Of a DNA stretch of 51,113 nt, positions 32,917-41,400 are shown one piece after another. A model generated the notes under the pieces. That model saw only the letters and a list, made by a program, of their open reading frames with translations, ran no database searches and was not told the origin of the DNA. A program made the translations under genes and the position numbers. The DNA comes from Pseudomonadota bacterium. GTDB lineage: Bacteria > Desulfobacterota > SM23-61. How positions within the stretch are numbered: position 1 is the first letter of the stretch; each line of letters opens with the position of its first letter. The stretch spans positions 1 to 51,113 of the forward strand of contig JAHJQK010000039.1 in NCBI GenBank assembly GCA_018819135.1, read 5' to 3'.

Positions 32917-33811
32917 GAGAAGCATCTTCCTTCCTGCTCCCTCCCATGCCAAGGCTGTGCTCCCCATCGGCCTGATCGCCATTTCCTTCGCTTCCATTCT
33001 CATCAAAATCTGCGACGCCCCTCCTTTAATCATCGCTGCCTACCGCCTGGGCTTGGCCACATTGGTTCTTCTTCTCTTTACTTTTCCCCGGACATTAAGG
33101 GAATTTCGCCAGCTGGGACGGAAGGAGATTTTTGCGTCGGTCCTGGCCGGGGTCTTCCTTTGTTTCCATTTTGCCCTCTGGATCACCTCCCTGAAATATA
33201 CTTCCGTGGCCAGTTCGGTGATCTTTGTCACCACCAACCCCATTTTTGTCGCCTTGGCTTCCACCTTCTTCTTACGCGAGAAGATCTCTCTGACTCTCCT
33301 GCTCTCCATTCTCTTAGCTGTCCTGGGAGGCATGATCATTGCCTGGGGAGATTGGGATAAAGGCCAAGGGAATCTCTACGGGGATTTCCTCGCCCTTTTA
33401 GGAGCCATCATGGCTACAGGTTACCTCCTGATGGGAAGACGCGTTCGGCGAAACATGGGCCTCATTTCCTACATCACTCTGGTTTACGGAGTGGCCGCGA
33501 TTCTTTTGATTCTTCTCGCCCTGATGAGCAGGGAATCCTTCTTCCAGTATTCTCCCAAGACCTACCTTATCTTTTTTCTTCTGGCTCTCGTTCCCCAACT
33601 CATCGGTCACACCAGTCTGAACTGGGCCTTAAAATTTTTTTCCGCCACGTTGGTCGCTGTTTTTATTCTGGGAGAACCGATCGGAGCCACTATCCTGGCC
33701 TATATCCTGCTGGAAGAACCCTTAACCCCTAAACTTTTATTCGGAGGAACCCTGGTCCTTCTGGGCATCTATTTTTCGGCCCGGGAAGAAAGGAAATTGG
33801 AAAAACTATGA
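32909..33811 (+). CDS. EamA/DMT-family transporter
   Basis: The product is a 300-residue inner-membrane protein with about ten hydrophobic helices in two EamA repeats. The first repeat ends ALWITSLKYTSVASSVIFVTTNPIFVAL and the second ends NWALKFFSATLVAVFILGEPIGATILAYILLEE. The substrate cannot be told; relatives export amino acids or metabolites. The ATG at 32909 overlaps the ychF stop, which suggests coupling; a frame reaching 32882 would overlap ychF further. Its own stop overlaps the rlpA ATG (ATGA). Confidence 0.9.
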   Translation: MPERSIFLPAPSHAKAVLPIGLIAISFASILIKICDAPPLIIAAYRLGLATLVLLLFTFPRTLREFRQLGRKEIFASVLAGVFLCFHFALWITSLKYTSVASSVIFVTTNPIFVALASTFFLREKISLTLLLSILLAVLGGMIIAWGDWDKGQGNLYGDFLALLGAIMATGYLLMGRRVRRNMGLISYITLVYGVAAILLILLALMSRESFFQYSPKTYLIFFLLALVPQLIGHTSLNWALKFFSATLVAVFILGEPIGATILAYILLEEPLTPKLLFGGTLVLLGIYFSAREERKLEKL

Positions 33812-34488
33812 TCCAGTTGAAAAAGATTCATTTTCGTTTCTGGACATCGGTCTTCCCTTTGCTGATCCTCATGGCTGCCTGCGCCCCTTCCAAAAAGGAA
33901 TTACCCTACGAACCGTTAGATCGAGAAAAAATTTGGCGCTACCGGGAAGAAGGATTGGCTTCCTGGTACGGCGAGGAATACCACGGGCGCAAAACTGCCA
34001 ACGGCGAAATCTACGACATGTACGCCATGACCGCGGCTCACCGCACTTTGCCTTTCAACACTTTCGTCCGGGTAACCAATATGGAAAACGGAAAAAAGAC
34101 GGAATTGCGCATCAACGACCGGGGTCCATTTATTCCCGGTCGAATCATCGATCTCTCCCAAAGCGGGGCCCGGGCCATTGACATCGTGGGGACAGGAACG
34201 GCCAGAGTTTCTGTCGAAATCACCGGCTTTGCCACCAGGAGAATCCCCTCTTGGGAAGGGATTTTCTCGGTCCAGGTTGGTGCTTTTGTGGAAAAAGAAA
34301 ATGCCCTGCGCTTGCGCCAAGAATTGCAGAAAAAATACCGCAACGTACACATGGTCCTCTGGGAAAGCAATGTAAAACGCTTTTACCGCGTCCGTGTCGG
34401 TTCCTTCCGCTCTGAGGCAGACGCCCAGCGTTACTGCGAAATATTACGGAAAGAAAATCTTTCCGGGTTTGTGGTGCGGGAGGATTGA
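33808..34488 (+). CDS. rlpA: RlpA family septal-ring lipoprotein with a SPOR domain
   Basis: RlpA proteins are lytic transglycosylases acting on peptide-free glycan at division sites. The 226-residue product starts with a signal and lipobox-like end (LILMAACAPSK, Cys at the cleavage point). It then has the double-psi beta-barrel (GLASWYGEEYHGRKTANGE, LPFNTFVRVTN, RINDRGPF, IDLSQSGARAID) and a C-terminal SPOR domain (FSVQVGAFVEKENA and RVRVGSF). Translation is coupled to the upstream transporter gene. Confidence 0.94.
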   Translation: MIQLKKIHFRFWTSVFPLLILMAACAPSKKELPYEPLDREKIWRYREEGLASWYGEEYHGRKTANGEIYDMYAMTAAHRTLPFNTFVRVTNMENGKKTELRINDRGPFIPGRIIDLSQSGARAIDIVGTGTARVSVEITGFATRRIPSWEGIFSVQVGAFVEKENALRLRQELQKKYRNVHMVLWESNVKRFYRVRVGSFRSEADAQRYCEILRKENLSGFVVRED

Positions 34489-34532
34489 AGTATGGTATAG
34501 TATAAAGCGATTCTTTGGGGGGAGGTTCGTGG

Positions 34533-36041
34533 ATGAAGTTCAGGCTTAGATTTGCTGGCCTATGGATCGTGGCGCAGCTTTTGATCTTTCTCCTGATCGA
34601 CCAGGCGTATTCCATCTCCCTGGAAGGGCGGGTCAAGGAATACACCCTGGGTAACGGGATGAAAGTCGTTCTGCTCCAACGCCATCAATCCCCTACCCTA
34701 TCTTTGCATATCCGCTTTCGGGTGGGTGCGGTCGATGAAAACTTAGGTACGACGGGAACCGCTCATCTCCTCGAGCACATGTTATTCAAAGGTACGAAAA
34801 CTCTGGGTACCAAAAACTACGCCGAGGAAGAAAAAGTATTAATCCGCATCGACTCCGTGGCTATGGCCCTGGAGGCCGAAAAGGCCAAAGGAGAAAAGGC
34901 GGATAAAGATTTCCTCCGCTACCTGGAAAAGAGTCTTCAGGAGCTTACCGAGGAGCACAGAAAATGGGTCGTAAAGGATGAGATCGAACTCCTCTATTCC
35001 CAGAATGGGGGAGTGGGATTCAACGCCATGACCAGTGCGGACACCACGACGTATGTGGTCAATCTGCCCTCCAACCGCTTGGAACTCTGGGCCCGCATTG
35101 AATCCGACCGCATTCTCAACCCGGTTTTACGGGAGTTCTATTCCGAACGGGATGTGGTCATGGAGGAGCGCCGTCGTTCCTACGATTCTCAGCCTGAACG
35201 CAAGCTTCTGGAGCATTTTCTGGCTACCGCCTTCCTGGCTCACCCTTACGGCCGGCCTGTGATCGGGTGGCCATCTGACCTCCAGCATCTGGATAAGCCA
35301 GCCACGGAAAAATTTTTCCGTACCTTTTACTCGCCGGCCAATACCGTCCTGACCGTCGTTGGGGACCTGGACCCCGAGGCTGCACTCTCCGTGATTAAAA
35401 AATATTTTGAGCGAATTCCCCCCCAGATCCTCCCCCCCCCTCTTCGTACCCAAGAACCCGAACAGCTGGGAGAACGGTGTATCCAGGTGGTGGCCGATGC
35501 CAACCCTCAGATGATCATCGGATTTCATAAACCGAATCCGCCTCACGGGGATGACGTCGTCTGCGATATCATCGAGGGTCTATTGAGTTACGGGCGGACT
35601 TCTCGCTTTTACCAGCGTTTGGTCGAAGAAGAAAAGATTGCGGTGGAAGTTTCCGCTGCCAATGGTTTTCCGGGGGAACGTTATCCCAACCTTTTCGTGA
35701 TCTTCGCCACGCCCCGTCATCCCCATACGGCTGAGGAACTGGAGAAAGCCATTTTCCGGGAGCTCGATCGCCTGAAGAACGAGCCGGTTGGAGAACTGGA
35801 ACTCAAAAAAGTCCAGAACCAGATTCAGACGGATTTTCTCCGTAAACTCAACTCCAATTCCAAGCTGGCTTACTGGCTTTCCTACGGACAAAGTCTTTGG
35901 GGGAACTGGCGCTACTTCACAAAAAGATTGACGTCGTACGAAAAAGTCTCTGCCGAAGACATCCGCCGGGTGGCCCAAAAATATTTCACCCCGCGCAATC
36001 GTACGGTGGCGACTCTGGTTAAATCTGCCGCAGCTCCCTGA
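34533..36041 (+). CDS. M16 zinc peptidase (catalytic subunit type)
   Basis: The protein is 502 residues from ATG 34533, chosen for the GGGGGGAGG before it. After a signal helix (LWIVAQLLIFLLIDQAYS) comes the active peptidase domain with the inverted zinc motif HLLEH, and the downstream Glu in EELYSERD-like context (FYSERDVVMEERR). A long charged helical insert follows the zinc motif (EKVLIRIDSVAMALEAEKAK). The second M16 gene, 14 bp downstream, lacks the zinc motif, so the two likely form a heterodimer in the periplasm. Confidence 0.92.
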   Translation: MKFRLRFAGLWIVAQLLIFLLIDQAYSISLEGRVKEYTLGNGMKVVLLQRHQSPTLSLHIRFRVGAVDENLGTTGTAHLLEHMLFKGTKTLGTKNYAEEEKVLIRIDSVAMALEAEKAKGEKADKDFLRYLEKSLQELTEEHRKWVVKDEIELLYSQNGGVGFNAMTSADTTTYVVNLPSNRLELWARIESDRILNPVLREFYSERDVVMEERRRSYDSQPERKLLEHFLATAFLAHPYGRPVIGWPSDLQHLDKPATEKFFRTFYSPANTVLTVVGDLDPEAALSVIKKYFERIPPQILPPPLRTQEPEQLGERCIQVVADANPQMIIGFHKPNPPHGDDVVCDIIEGLLSYGRTSRFYQRLVEEEKIAVEVSAANGFPGERYPNLFVIFATPRHPHTAEELEKAIFRELDRLKNEPVGELELKKVQNQIQTDFLRKLNSNSKLAYWLSYGQSLWGNWRYFTKRLTSYEKVSAEDIRRVAQKYFTPRNRTVATLVKSAAAP

Positions 36042-36055
36042 ATTCAAGGAGAAAT

Positions 36056-37507
36056 ATGGGTATGAACCAGCGAGTTTTAAGTTTTTTTTCTTCCCTTTTG
36101 TCCCTTTTCTTTTTCATTCATTTCCTTCCGGGCCTCGTCCATGCCCAAGATCAAGAGCTCTTCAAGCACCCCCGGAATATGTTTTTTCCTCCTCTTACTT
36201 TCGTTCTGCCCAAGGCCGAACGCCCCGTCCTATCAAACGGGATGGTCCTTTACCTTTTCCAGGACCCGGAAATACCTTTGATTAAAGTTACGGCCTTGAT
36301 CCGTACGGGTTCCATCTATGAGCCGCCCGATAAAAGTGGCTTGGCCCAGTTGACCGCAACCCTGCTACGCACCGGGGGAACCGTTGACCAAACCCCCCAG
36401 GCCATCAACGAAGCGCTGGAATTCATGGCCGCGGAACTGGAATTTTCCATGGGGAGGGAGTCGGGATCGGCTTCCCTTTCAATACAGAAAAAAGATTTCC
36501 CTCGCGCCTTGTCCCTCTTGGCCAATTTATTTATCAAGCCGGGCTTCGATCCTACCCAGCTCGACCTGGCCAAAAAGCAGGCCTTGGAATCCATCCGCCG
36601 ATCCAACGATAACCCCGAAGAGATCGCCTATCGGGAGTTCCGCCGCTTCCTTTATGAGGGGAATCCCCGGGGGCAAATTCCGACCATAGAATCCATAGAA
36701 AGCATCCAGCGGGAAGACCTAGTGGGTTTTCACCGCCAATTTTACAAACCCAACAACATCATTCTGGGGATCTCCGGAGACTTCCAAAAGGAAGAGATGA
36801 TTACTTCTTTGGAAAAAGCATTCGGCGGATGGGGGCGTTCCTTGATCGAATTTCCCTTTGTTCCCACCCCAGCCCCCCACGATAAAAAATTGATTTACTA
36901 TGCCCCCAAGGACCTCCCCCAATCCACCATCCTTTTAGGACACCTCTCCATTCCTTTGAACCATCCGGATTATATCCCCTTCAAATTTTTAAATTTTATC
37001 CTGGGAGGCGGAGGGTTCAATTCCCGCCTGACCCGGGAGATCCGCTCCAATCAAGGGCTGGCGTATAGCGTGGGAAGTTTCTACCAGGGGCGTGTCGGCT
37101 ATGGCGTCTTCGGAGCTTTTTGCCAGACGAAATCCTCTTCCACCCACAAGGTCATCTCTCTGATCTACCAGATCACCGCAGGCCTGAAGAAGGAGGTACC
37201 CACCTTCGAAGAGATGGACTGGGCCAAAAAAACTTTAATCAACCAGTTTATTTTTTCCTTTACTTCTTCTGCCAGTATTGTCAGCCAGGAGATGCAGCTT
37301 GAATACGATGGACTGCCAGAAGATTACCTGGAGAAATATCAGGAACGCGTGGGGGCGGTAACTTTCGAAGACTTGGAACGGGTGGCCGGAAAACATCTCC
37401 ATCCAGAAAAATCGCTTCTGTTGGTGGTGGGCAAAGAAGAAAATTTTGATCAGCCCCTTTCCTCTTTGGGGCCCGTCAACCGGATTGAATTAAAAAAATA
37501 CCAATAA
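36056..37507 (+). CDS. M16 peptidase-like protein (non-catalytic partner type)
   Basis: The 483-residue product has a signal peptide (SSLLSLFFFIHFLPGLVHAQ). In place of the HxxEH zinc motif it has LAQLTATLLRTGG, so it is not catalytic. The C-terminal domain keeps the substrate-binding Arg/Tyr segment GGGGFNSRLTREIRSNQGLAYSVGS. AAGGAG precedes the ATG. This fits the usual alpha/beta pairing of bacterial M16 peptidases with the gene before it. Confidence 0.92.
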   Translation: MGMNQRVLSFFSSLLSLFFFIHFLPGLVHAQDQELFKHPRNMFFPPLTFVLPKAERPVLSNGMVLYLFQDPEIPLIKVTALIRTGSIYEPPDKSGLAQLTATLLRTGGTVDQTPQAINEALEFMAAELEFSMGRESGSASLSIQKKDFPRALSLLANLFIKPGFDPTQLDLAKKQALESIRRSNDNPEEIAYREFRRFLYEGNPRGQIPTIESIESIQREDLVGFHRQFYKPNNIILGISGDFQKEEMITSLEKAFGGWGRSLIEFPFVPTPAPHDKKLIYYAPKDLPQSTILLGHLSIPLNHPDYIPFKFLNFILGGGGFNSRLTREIRSNQGLAYSVGSFYQGRVGYGVFGAFCQTKSSSTHKVISLIYQITAGLKKEVPTFEEMDWAKKTLINQFIFSFTSSASIVSQEMQLEYDGLPEDYLEKYQERVGAVTFEDLERVAGKHLHPEKSLLLVVGKEENFDQPLSSLGPVNRIELKKYQ

Positions 37508-37516
37508 GGATTTTTC

Positions 37517-38239
37517 ATGAAAGCTCTCCTCGTCCAACCTCCTTACCCTTTCTCCGAATTTCCCAAGCCCTCCTGGGCGCTGATGTCCTTGGGGGCCGTA
37601 CTCCAGCAGCAGGGGGTGGAGGTGGAAGTTCTCGACTTGCTTTCTACCCGTTGTTCTCCTCGAAAAATCGAAGAACGTCTCTCCCGTTTTCAACCCGACC
37701 TCATCGGGGCAACGTGCGTGACCATGAATTTTCCCTCGGCCGTGAAAATTCTCCAGCACTGTAAAGCCTTCGCTCCGCGAGCCACCATCATCATGGGCGG
37801 CCCCCATGTAACCTTCACCGCCGCGGAAACTCTCCGTGATTTTCCCGAGGTGGACATTGTTGTTCGCGGCGAAGGAGAGGAAACCCTGAAAGAACTGGTT
37901 AGGGTTCTCGACGCGGGAAGAAGCTTGCAGGAGGTCAAGGGTTTGAGTTTCCGGCGCAATGGAACGATCCTGCAGACGGAAGACCGTCTGGAAGTAGATT
38001 TTGCCTGGAAACTCCTGTCCGGAGACCTTCTGGAAGAACAAGGGAAAATCCCCCATCCCGGGCAATTGGCGTCTGAGCAGAGGGAGGATCCCCTCCGGGT
38101 TTTGGCCCGGCGGATCTCCCCGGCAACTTCTTTTCCCTTGCAGTTCGTTGCCAGCAAGCTCCGCAAGTTGGCGGAAAGGGGGATCATTATCTGTGACGAA
38201 ACTCCGAAATTCCACCATTGGCAATGGAAGGAAAGCTAA
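37517..38239 (+). CDS. Truncated B12-binding protein (radical SAM domain missing)
   Basis: Residues 1 to about 150 form a cobalamin-binding fold typical of B12-dependent radical SAM proteins: KALLVQPPYPFSEFPKPSWALMSLGAVL, a DLIGATCVTMNFPSAVKI strand, IIMGGPHVTF and DIVVRGEGEETLKEL. The following radical SAM domain with its CxxxCxxC cluster motif is absent. The last 80 residues (from about DFAWKLLSG to HHWQWKES) are not a domain I recognise. Family members have about 450-600 residues, so this is probably a deletion product with an in-frame tail. AAGGA precedes the ATG, and it follows the M16 pair by 10 bp. Confidence 0.7.
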   Translation: MKALLVQPPYPFSEFPKPSWALMSLGAVLQQQGVEVEVLDLLSTRCSPRKIEERLSRFQPDLIGATCVTMNFPSAVKILQHCKAFAPRATIIMGGPHVTFTAAETLRDFPEVDIVVRGEGEETLKELVRVLDAGRSLQEVKGLSFRRNGTILQTEDRLEVDFAWKLLSGDLLEEQGKIPHPGQLASEQREDPLRVLARRISPATSFPLQFVASKLRKLAERGIIICDETPKFHHWQWKES

Positions 38240-38282
38240 GAGAGAAATAACTTGCGCCAAAGTAGATCGGGAAGATTGCCGG

Positions 38283-38705
38283 TTAAGATTCGGGCTGTCC
38301 CCAGATAGGCGGACCTTCCCATTTTTCGCTTTTCCCGTCCAATATCCCTCCCTCTTCGATAATCAGTTGAGCGGCTTGAACTCTTCCCAATAGTTTTCCC
38401 GTAGGGGTGATATGGGCGCGTTCAGAGGCGATCACGGTTCCTTCAACCCGGCCGCAAAGAATCAGGGTGCTCACTTTCATCTCCCCCTGAAATAGACCCT
38501 CCGGGCCAATGATCAAGGTCCCTTGGCCGAAGATCCCTCCATCCAGTCGGCCGTCTAATCGCACTACTCCATCGCCAAAATGCAGGGTGCCCACAACCGA
38601 TGATCCTTCGCCAATGAGACTGATTCCTTGCTCTTCCTTGGTGAAGATACTTCCTAAAAACCTTTTCTTGGGTCTCCTGTTCGGCGAGGTCCATCGCCCA
38701 CCCAT
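38283..38705 (-). CDS. Bactofilin
   Basis: Bactofilins polymerise into cytoskeletal filaments without nucleotide. The 140-residue protein has the right-handed beta-helix pattern of short glycine-turned strands (GISLIGEGSSVVGTLHFGDGVVRLDGRLDGGI, then GTLIIGPEGLFQGEMKVS and GRVEGTVIASERAHITPTGKLLGRV), flanked by disordered tails. A G-rich ribosome binding site is present. It lies 34 bp after a membrane/coiled-coil protein gene on the same strand, a partner arrangement common for bactofilins. Confidence 0.9.
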   Translation of the reverse strand: MGGRWTSPNRRPKKRFLGSIFTKEEQGISLIGEGSSVVGTLHFGDGVVRLDGRLDGGIFGQGTLIIGPEGLFQGEMKVSTLILCGRVEGTVIASERAHITPTGKLLGRVQAAQLIIEEGGILDGKSEKWEGPPIWGQPES

Positions 38706-38739
38706 TGAAATCCCCCCTTTTTCTCATGGCCTTAAAATC

Positions 38740-39372
38740 TTATCTATCTGGAATGGCAGTAGATTTTTCCAGGATTAGCTTCCCATCGGGCGAATAAACG
38801 AATATGGTCAAAGTCTTAAAGACTTCGCCGGAGGAACCATCGAAAAAAGCTTCGATGAATTTTTGCCTTTCTATCTCGAACTTCTTCCCTTTTTCCGGCT
38901 GCTGGGGAACGCCTTTGTTCAGGCGCATCTCCGGAATGACCCGATAGAGAGGAATCCGCTGTCGGTCATTTTGGGCGACCAAAGCCAGGGTTCCCGAGAC
39001 AGGATGATTCTGGGGACTTTGATTGATCAACTGAAAGCTGACGGAAAATCCTCCTCTTTTGGCTCGTCGGCTAACTTTCAATCCTGCCATGGTAAGCAGG
39101 GGAAGAGTTGCCCGGGGGGAGGCTTTTTCCATTACGGCTTTTGGCAAGTTTTTTTCCATCGCAGCGATCCGGTGGGTCAGCTGTTGCATCCTGCTCATTA
39201 GATCATTCCGCTCCTGAAGGAAAGTAAAATACTCGTGGGCAAAGAAAGCCAAGCTCCCGGCAAAGAAGATTCCCCCGAGTCCGAGAATAATCAAGGGACG
39301 CCTCTCCACGCGCAGGGTTCGCACCTTTCCCAATGAACGTATAATGATCAAAAGCCAATAACCGGATTTCAT
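38740..39372 (-). CDS. Single-pass membrane coiled-coil protein next to bactofilin
   Basis: The 210-residue protein has a basic N-terminus, one transmembrane helix (PLIILGLGGIFFAGSLAFFAH, about 26-46) and a short coiled coil (FLQERNDLMSRMQQLTHRIAAMEKNL). The predicted periplasmic beta-rich domain ends in VFKTLTIFVYSPDGKLILEK. I do not recognise a named family. Its place immediately upstream of bactofilin suggests it anchors or positions the filament at the membrane. Confidence 0.75.
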   Translation of the reverse strand: MKSGYWLLIIIRSLGKVRTLRVERRPLIILGLGGIFFAGSLAFFAHEYFTFLQERNDLMSRMQQLTHRIAAMEKNLPKAVMEKASPRATLPLLTMAGLKVSRRAKRGGFSVSFQLINQSPQNHPVSGTLALVAQNDRQRIPLYRVIPEMRLNKGVPQQPEKGKKFEIERQKFIEAFFDGSSGEVFKTLTIFVYSPDGKLILEKSTAIPDR

Positions 39373-39526
39373 CTATTCTTTTTCCCCCTCCCAAATGCAC
39401 CAAGGCCAATCTTCGTGAAAGGTAATGAATTTATTGAAAAATGTCAAGGCGATTTTATAGCCGGCGCTCATCGCCCTGAACCCCTGGCCATGAATAGGAA
39501 TTCTTTAAAAGTGAAGGGTGATGATC
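39373..39526. other. Spacer between divergent genes
   Basis: No gene or strong promoter is seen. The stretch has mixed composition up to the inverted-repeat element that begins at 39527. Confidence 0.4.
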
Positions 39527-39667
39527 TCGTAAAAAGTCATCAAGAGAGATGGCCAAGTAAAAAGCTCCAGATGCAAGGCGCGCAAATCCTGAGGAACGAG
39601 GCGTACTTAAAAGGTACGCCGCAATGACGAAGGATGCAGCGCAACGCCGCAGATGGACTTTTTACGA
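39527..39667. mobile_element. 141-bp MITE-like element with terminal inverted repeats
   Basis: The ends are TCGTAAAAAGTC (39527-39538) and its exact complement GACTTTTTACGA (39656-39667), and the match continues into GATG/CATC with one extra base. The middle has a hairpin GGCGTAC-n7-GTACGCC (39600-39620). It contains no gene. I recall closely similar dispersed elements in Desulfobacterota genomes. No transposase is encoded here. Confidence 0.8.
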
Positions 39668-39783
39668 AGCCATCAAGGGTGTCAAGTGTTATTTACCGAT
39701 GGACTGTTTGCTCAATGTATGCAAAAATTCAAAGATGAGGAAACAATTTAAAATATATTTAAGCGTAACCTTTTTATTTACAC

Positions 39784-41157
39784 TTGAAAATTTCTCTTAG
39801 CAGGAAAGCAAACTTGTCTTATCCACAGCTTTTGATTCGAAAAAATTATCTTTTCTTTCTTTTTCTCTTATTCTGCAGCCTACCGGCAACCTCCTGGGGC
39901 AATCCGGTGGAGGAAACCCTGAGCAATGGCCTGAATGTCTTAATTCTGAAAAACCCGGGTACCTCTTCGGTTGCGGTGGACCTCTGGGTAAAGACCGGTT
40001 CGCGCTATGAATCCCCTAAAACCAATGGGATCTCCCATTTTGTGGAGCACCTCCTCTTCAAGGGAACATCAAAACGGACCGCCAAGGATATCTCCCGGGA
40101 AATTGCCGCGGTGGGGGGCATGCTGAACGGATATACCCATTGGGAATACACCCAGTTGCACATTTCCCTGCTTCCTCTTCACCTGGGCTTGGCCTTGGAA
40201 ATTCTAGCCGACATCGGTCAAAATTCCTTAATGGCTGAAGAGATGGTCGCCAAAGAAAGGAACGTAATTCTGGAAGAGATCTCTCTGGCCAATATCTACC
40301 CTCCCAGCTATATCCTGAACTTGGTTTCCAGCACCCTCTTCCCGGAGAACCCCTTGGGAATGCCTATTGCCGGAACCAAAGAAACAGTGGGGGCGATTCG
40401 CCGGCAAGACCTTCTTCAGTTTTACCGCAACCATTATGTCCCCAATAATATTTTCCTCACCATTGTCGGCAACGTAGATCCGCCGACGGCTCTGGGACTG
40501 ATCCGGGAAAAATTTGCTTCATGGCCCAAAGGGAGCCAATTTCCTCCTTCCCCCTTCCCTCCCTATCGCCAGGAAAAACTCATAGAAGTCCGGCAGAGAA
40601 AATTTCTCGATCAAGCCATCGTGGTCCTTGCTCTCCAGGCTATGGCCCTGGGAGACATTGACCGTCCGGCTTTCGAAATTATCAACGCCACCTTGGGATC
40701 GGGAGGCAATTCCCGCCTTTACCAGGAAATCCGCGAGAAAAGAGGTTTGGCTTATTTGGTGGGTTCTCTTTACCATCCTCTCTCGGATACAGGGCTTTGG
40801 GCCACCTATGCCGGTACCGACCCCAAGAATATAGAACAAATACAATCCATCTTTTTCCAACAGATAAAAAAAATCCAACAAGAACCCCTATCGCCACGTG
40901 AACTCGAGGAAATTAAAAATTATATCCGGGGCCGGACACTCATCCGTAACGAAAATAACAGTACTTTAGCCGAGTTCGTAGGCCAAGGCCTTTTGGCTGG
41001 GTCCTGGTCCTTGCCGGAGGAATTCATATCTAAGATACAGAAAGTGAGGGCCGAAGATGTAAGGCGGGTGGCTCGCACGTACCTGAGAGAAGACCAGCGC
41101 AATGTAATCATCCTCAAACCCTATCCGGGATTAAGGCTACTGCGGAGACTCTTCTGA
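39784..41157 (+). CDS. M16 zinc peptidase (third in the window)
   Basis: The product has about 457 residues. A hydrophobic signal segment (NYLFFLFLLFCSLPATSWG) is followed by an active-type domain with HFVEH (the zinc motif) and the later Glu in ERNVILEEISLA, then a C-terminal domain with GSGGNSRLYQEIREKRGLAYLVGS. The start is uncertain: TTG at 39784 lacks a ribosome binding site, and a TTG ten codons later sits behind AGGAAA. It is separated from the M16 pair at 34.5-37.5 kb by the bactofilin locus and the MITE-like element. Confidence 0.9.
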   Translation: MKISLSRKANLSYPQLLIRKNYLFFLFLLFCSLPATSWGNPVEETLSNGLNVLILKNPGTSSVAVDLWVKTGSRYESPKTNGISHFVEHLLFKGTSKRTAKDISREIAAVGGMLNGYTHWEYTQLHISLLPLHLGLALEILADIGQNSLMAEEMVAKERNVILEEISLANIYPPSYILNLVSSTLFPENPLGMPIAGTKETVGAIRRQDLLQFYRNHYVPNNIFLTIVGNVDPPTALGLIREKFASWPKGSQFPPSPFPPYRQEKLIEVRQRKFLDQAIVVLALQAMALGDIDRPAFEIINATLGSGGNSRLYQEIREKRGLAYLVGSLYHPLSDTGLWATYAGTDPKNIEQIQSIFFQQIKKIQQEPLSPRELEEIKNYIRGRTLIRNENNSTLAEFVGQGLLAGSWSLPEEFISKIQKVRAEDVRRVARTYLREDQRNVIILKPYPGLRLLRRLF

Positions 41158-41400
41158 ATGCGGAATGCAGATGGCGGATTATGGAATGGGGAATACCAAA
41201 AATGATAAAACTTGAAAAAGGCAATTCACCATAGATGGCCCAGGGGAAATTTAATAAAAAATTGCTTTATCACAAGGATAAATTTAAAAAGGTGAAAATT
41301 GTATAAGAAGAAAAGTTGACTTTCTTTGATAACTTTAATAGTATGAGGACTTTAATTTCCTGATCTCCTTCGGTTAGAGGGTTTCGATTAAAGCTTTGTT
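41158..41400. other. Intergenic stretch before the SpoIID-domain gene
   Basis: An AT-rich, gene-free stretch. The one clear signal is the promoter at 41316-41344. Confidence 0.5.
41316..41344 (+). promoter_or_regulatory. Promoter for the spoIID-like / queA / tgt run
   Basis: TTGACT (41316-41321), 17 bp, TAGTAT (41339-41344), 56 bp before the TTG start. Confidence 0.6.
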
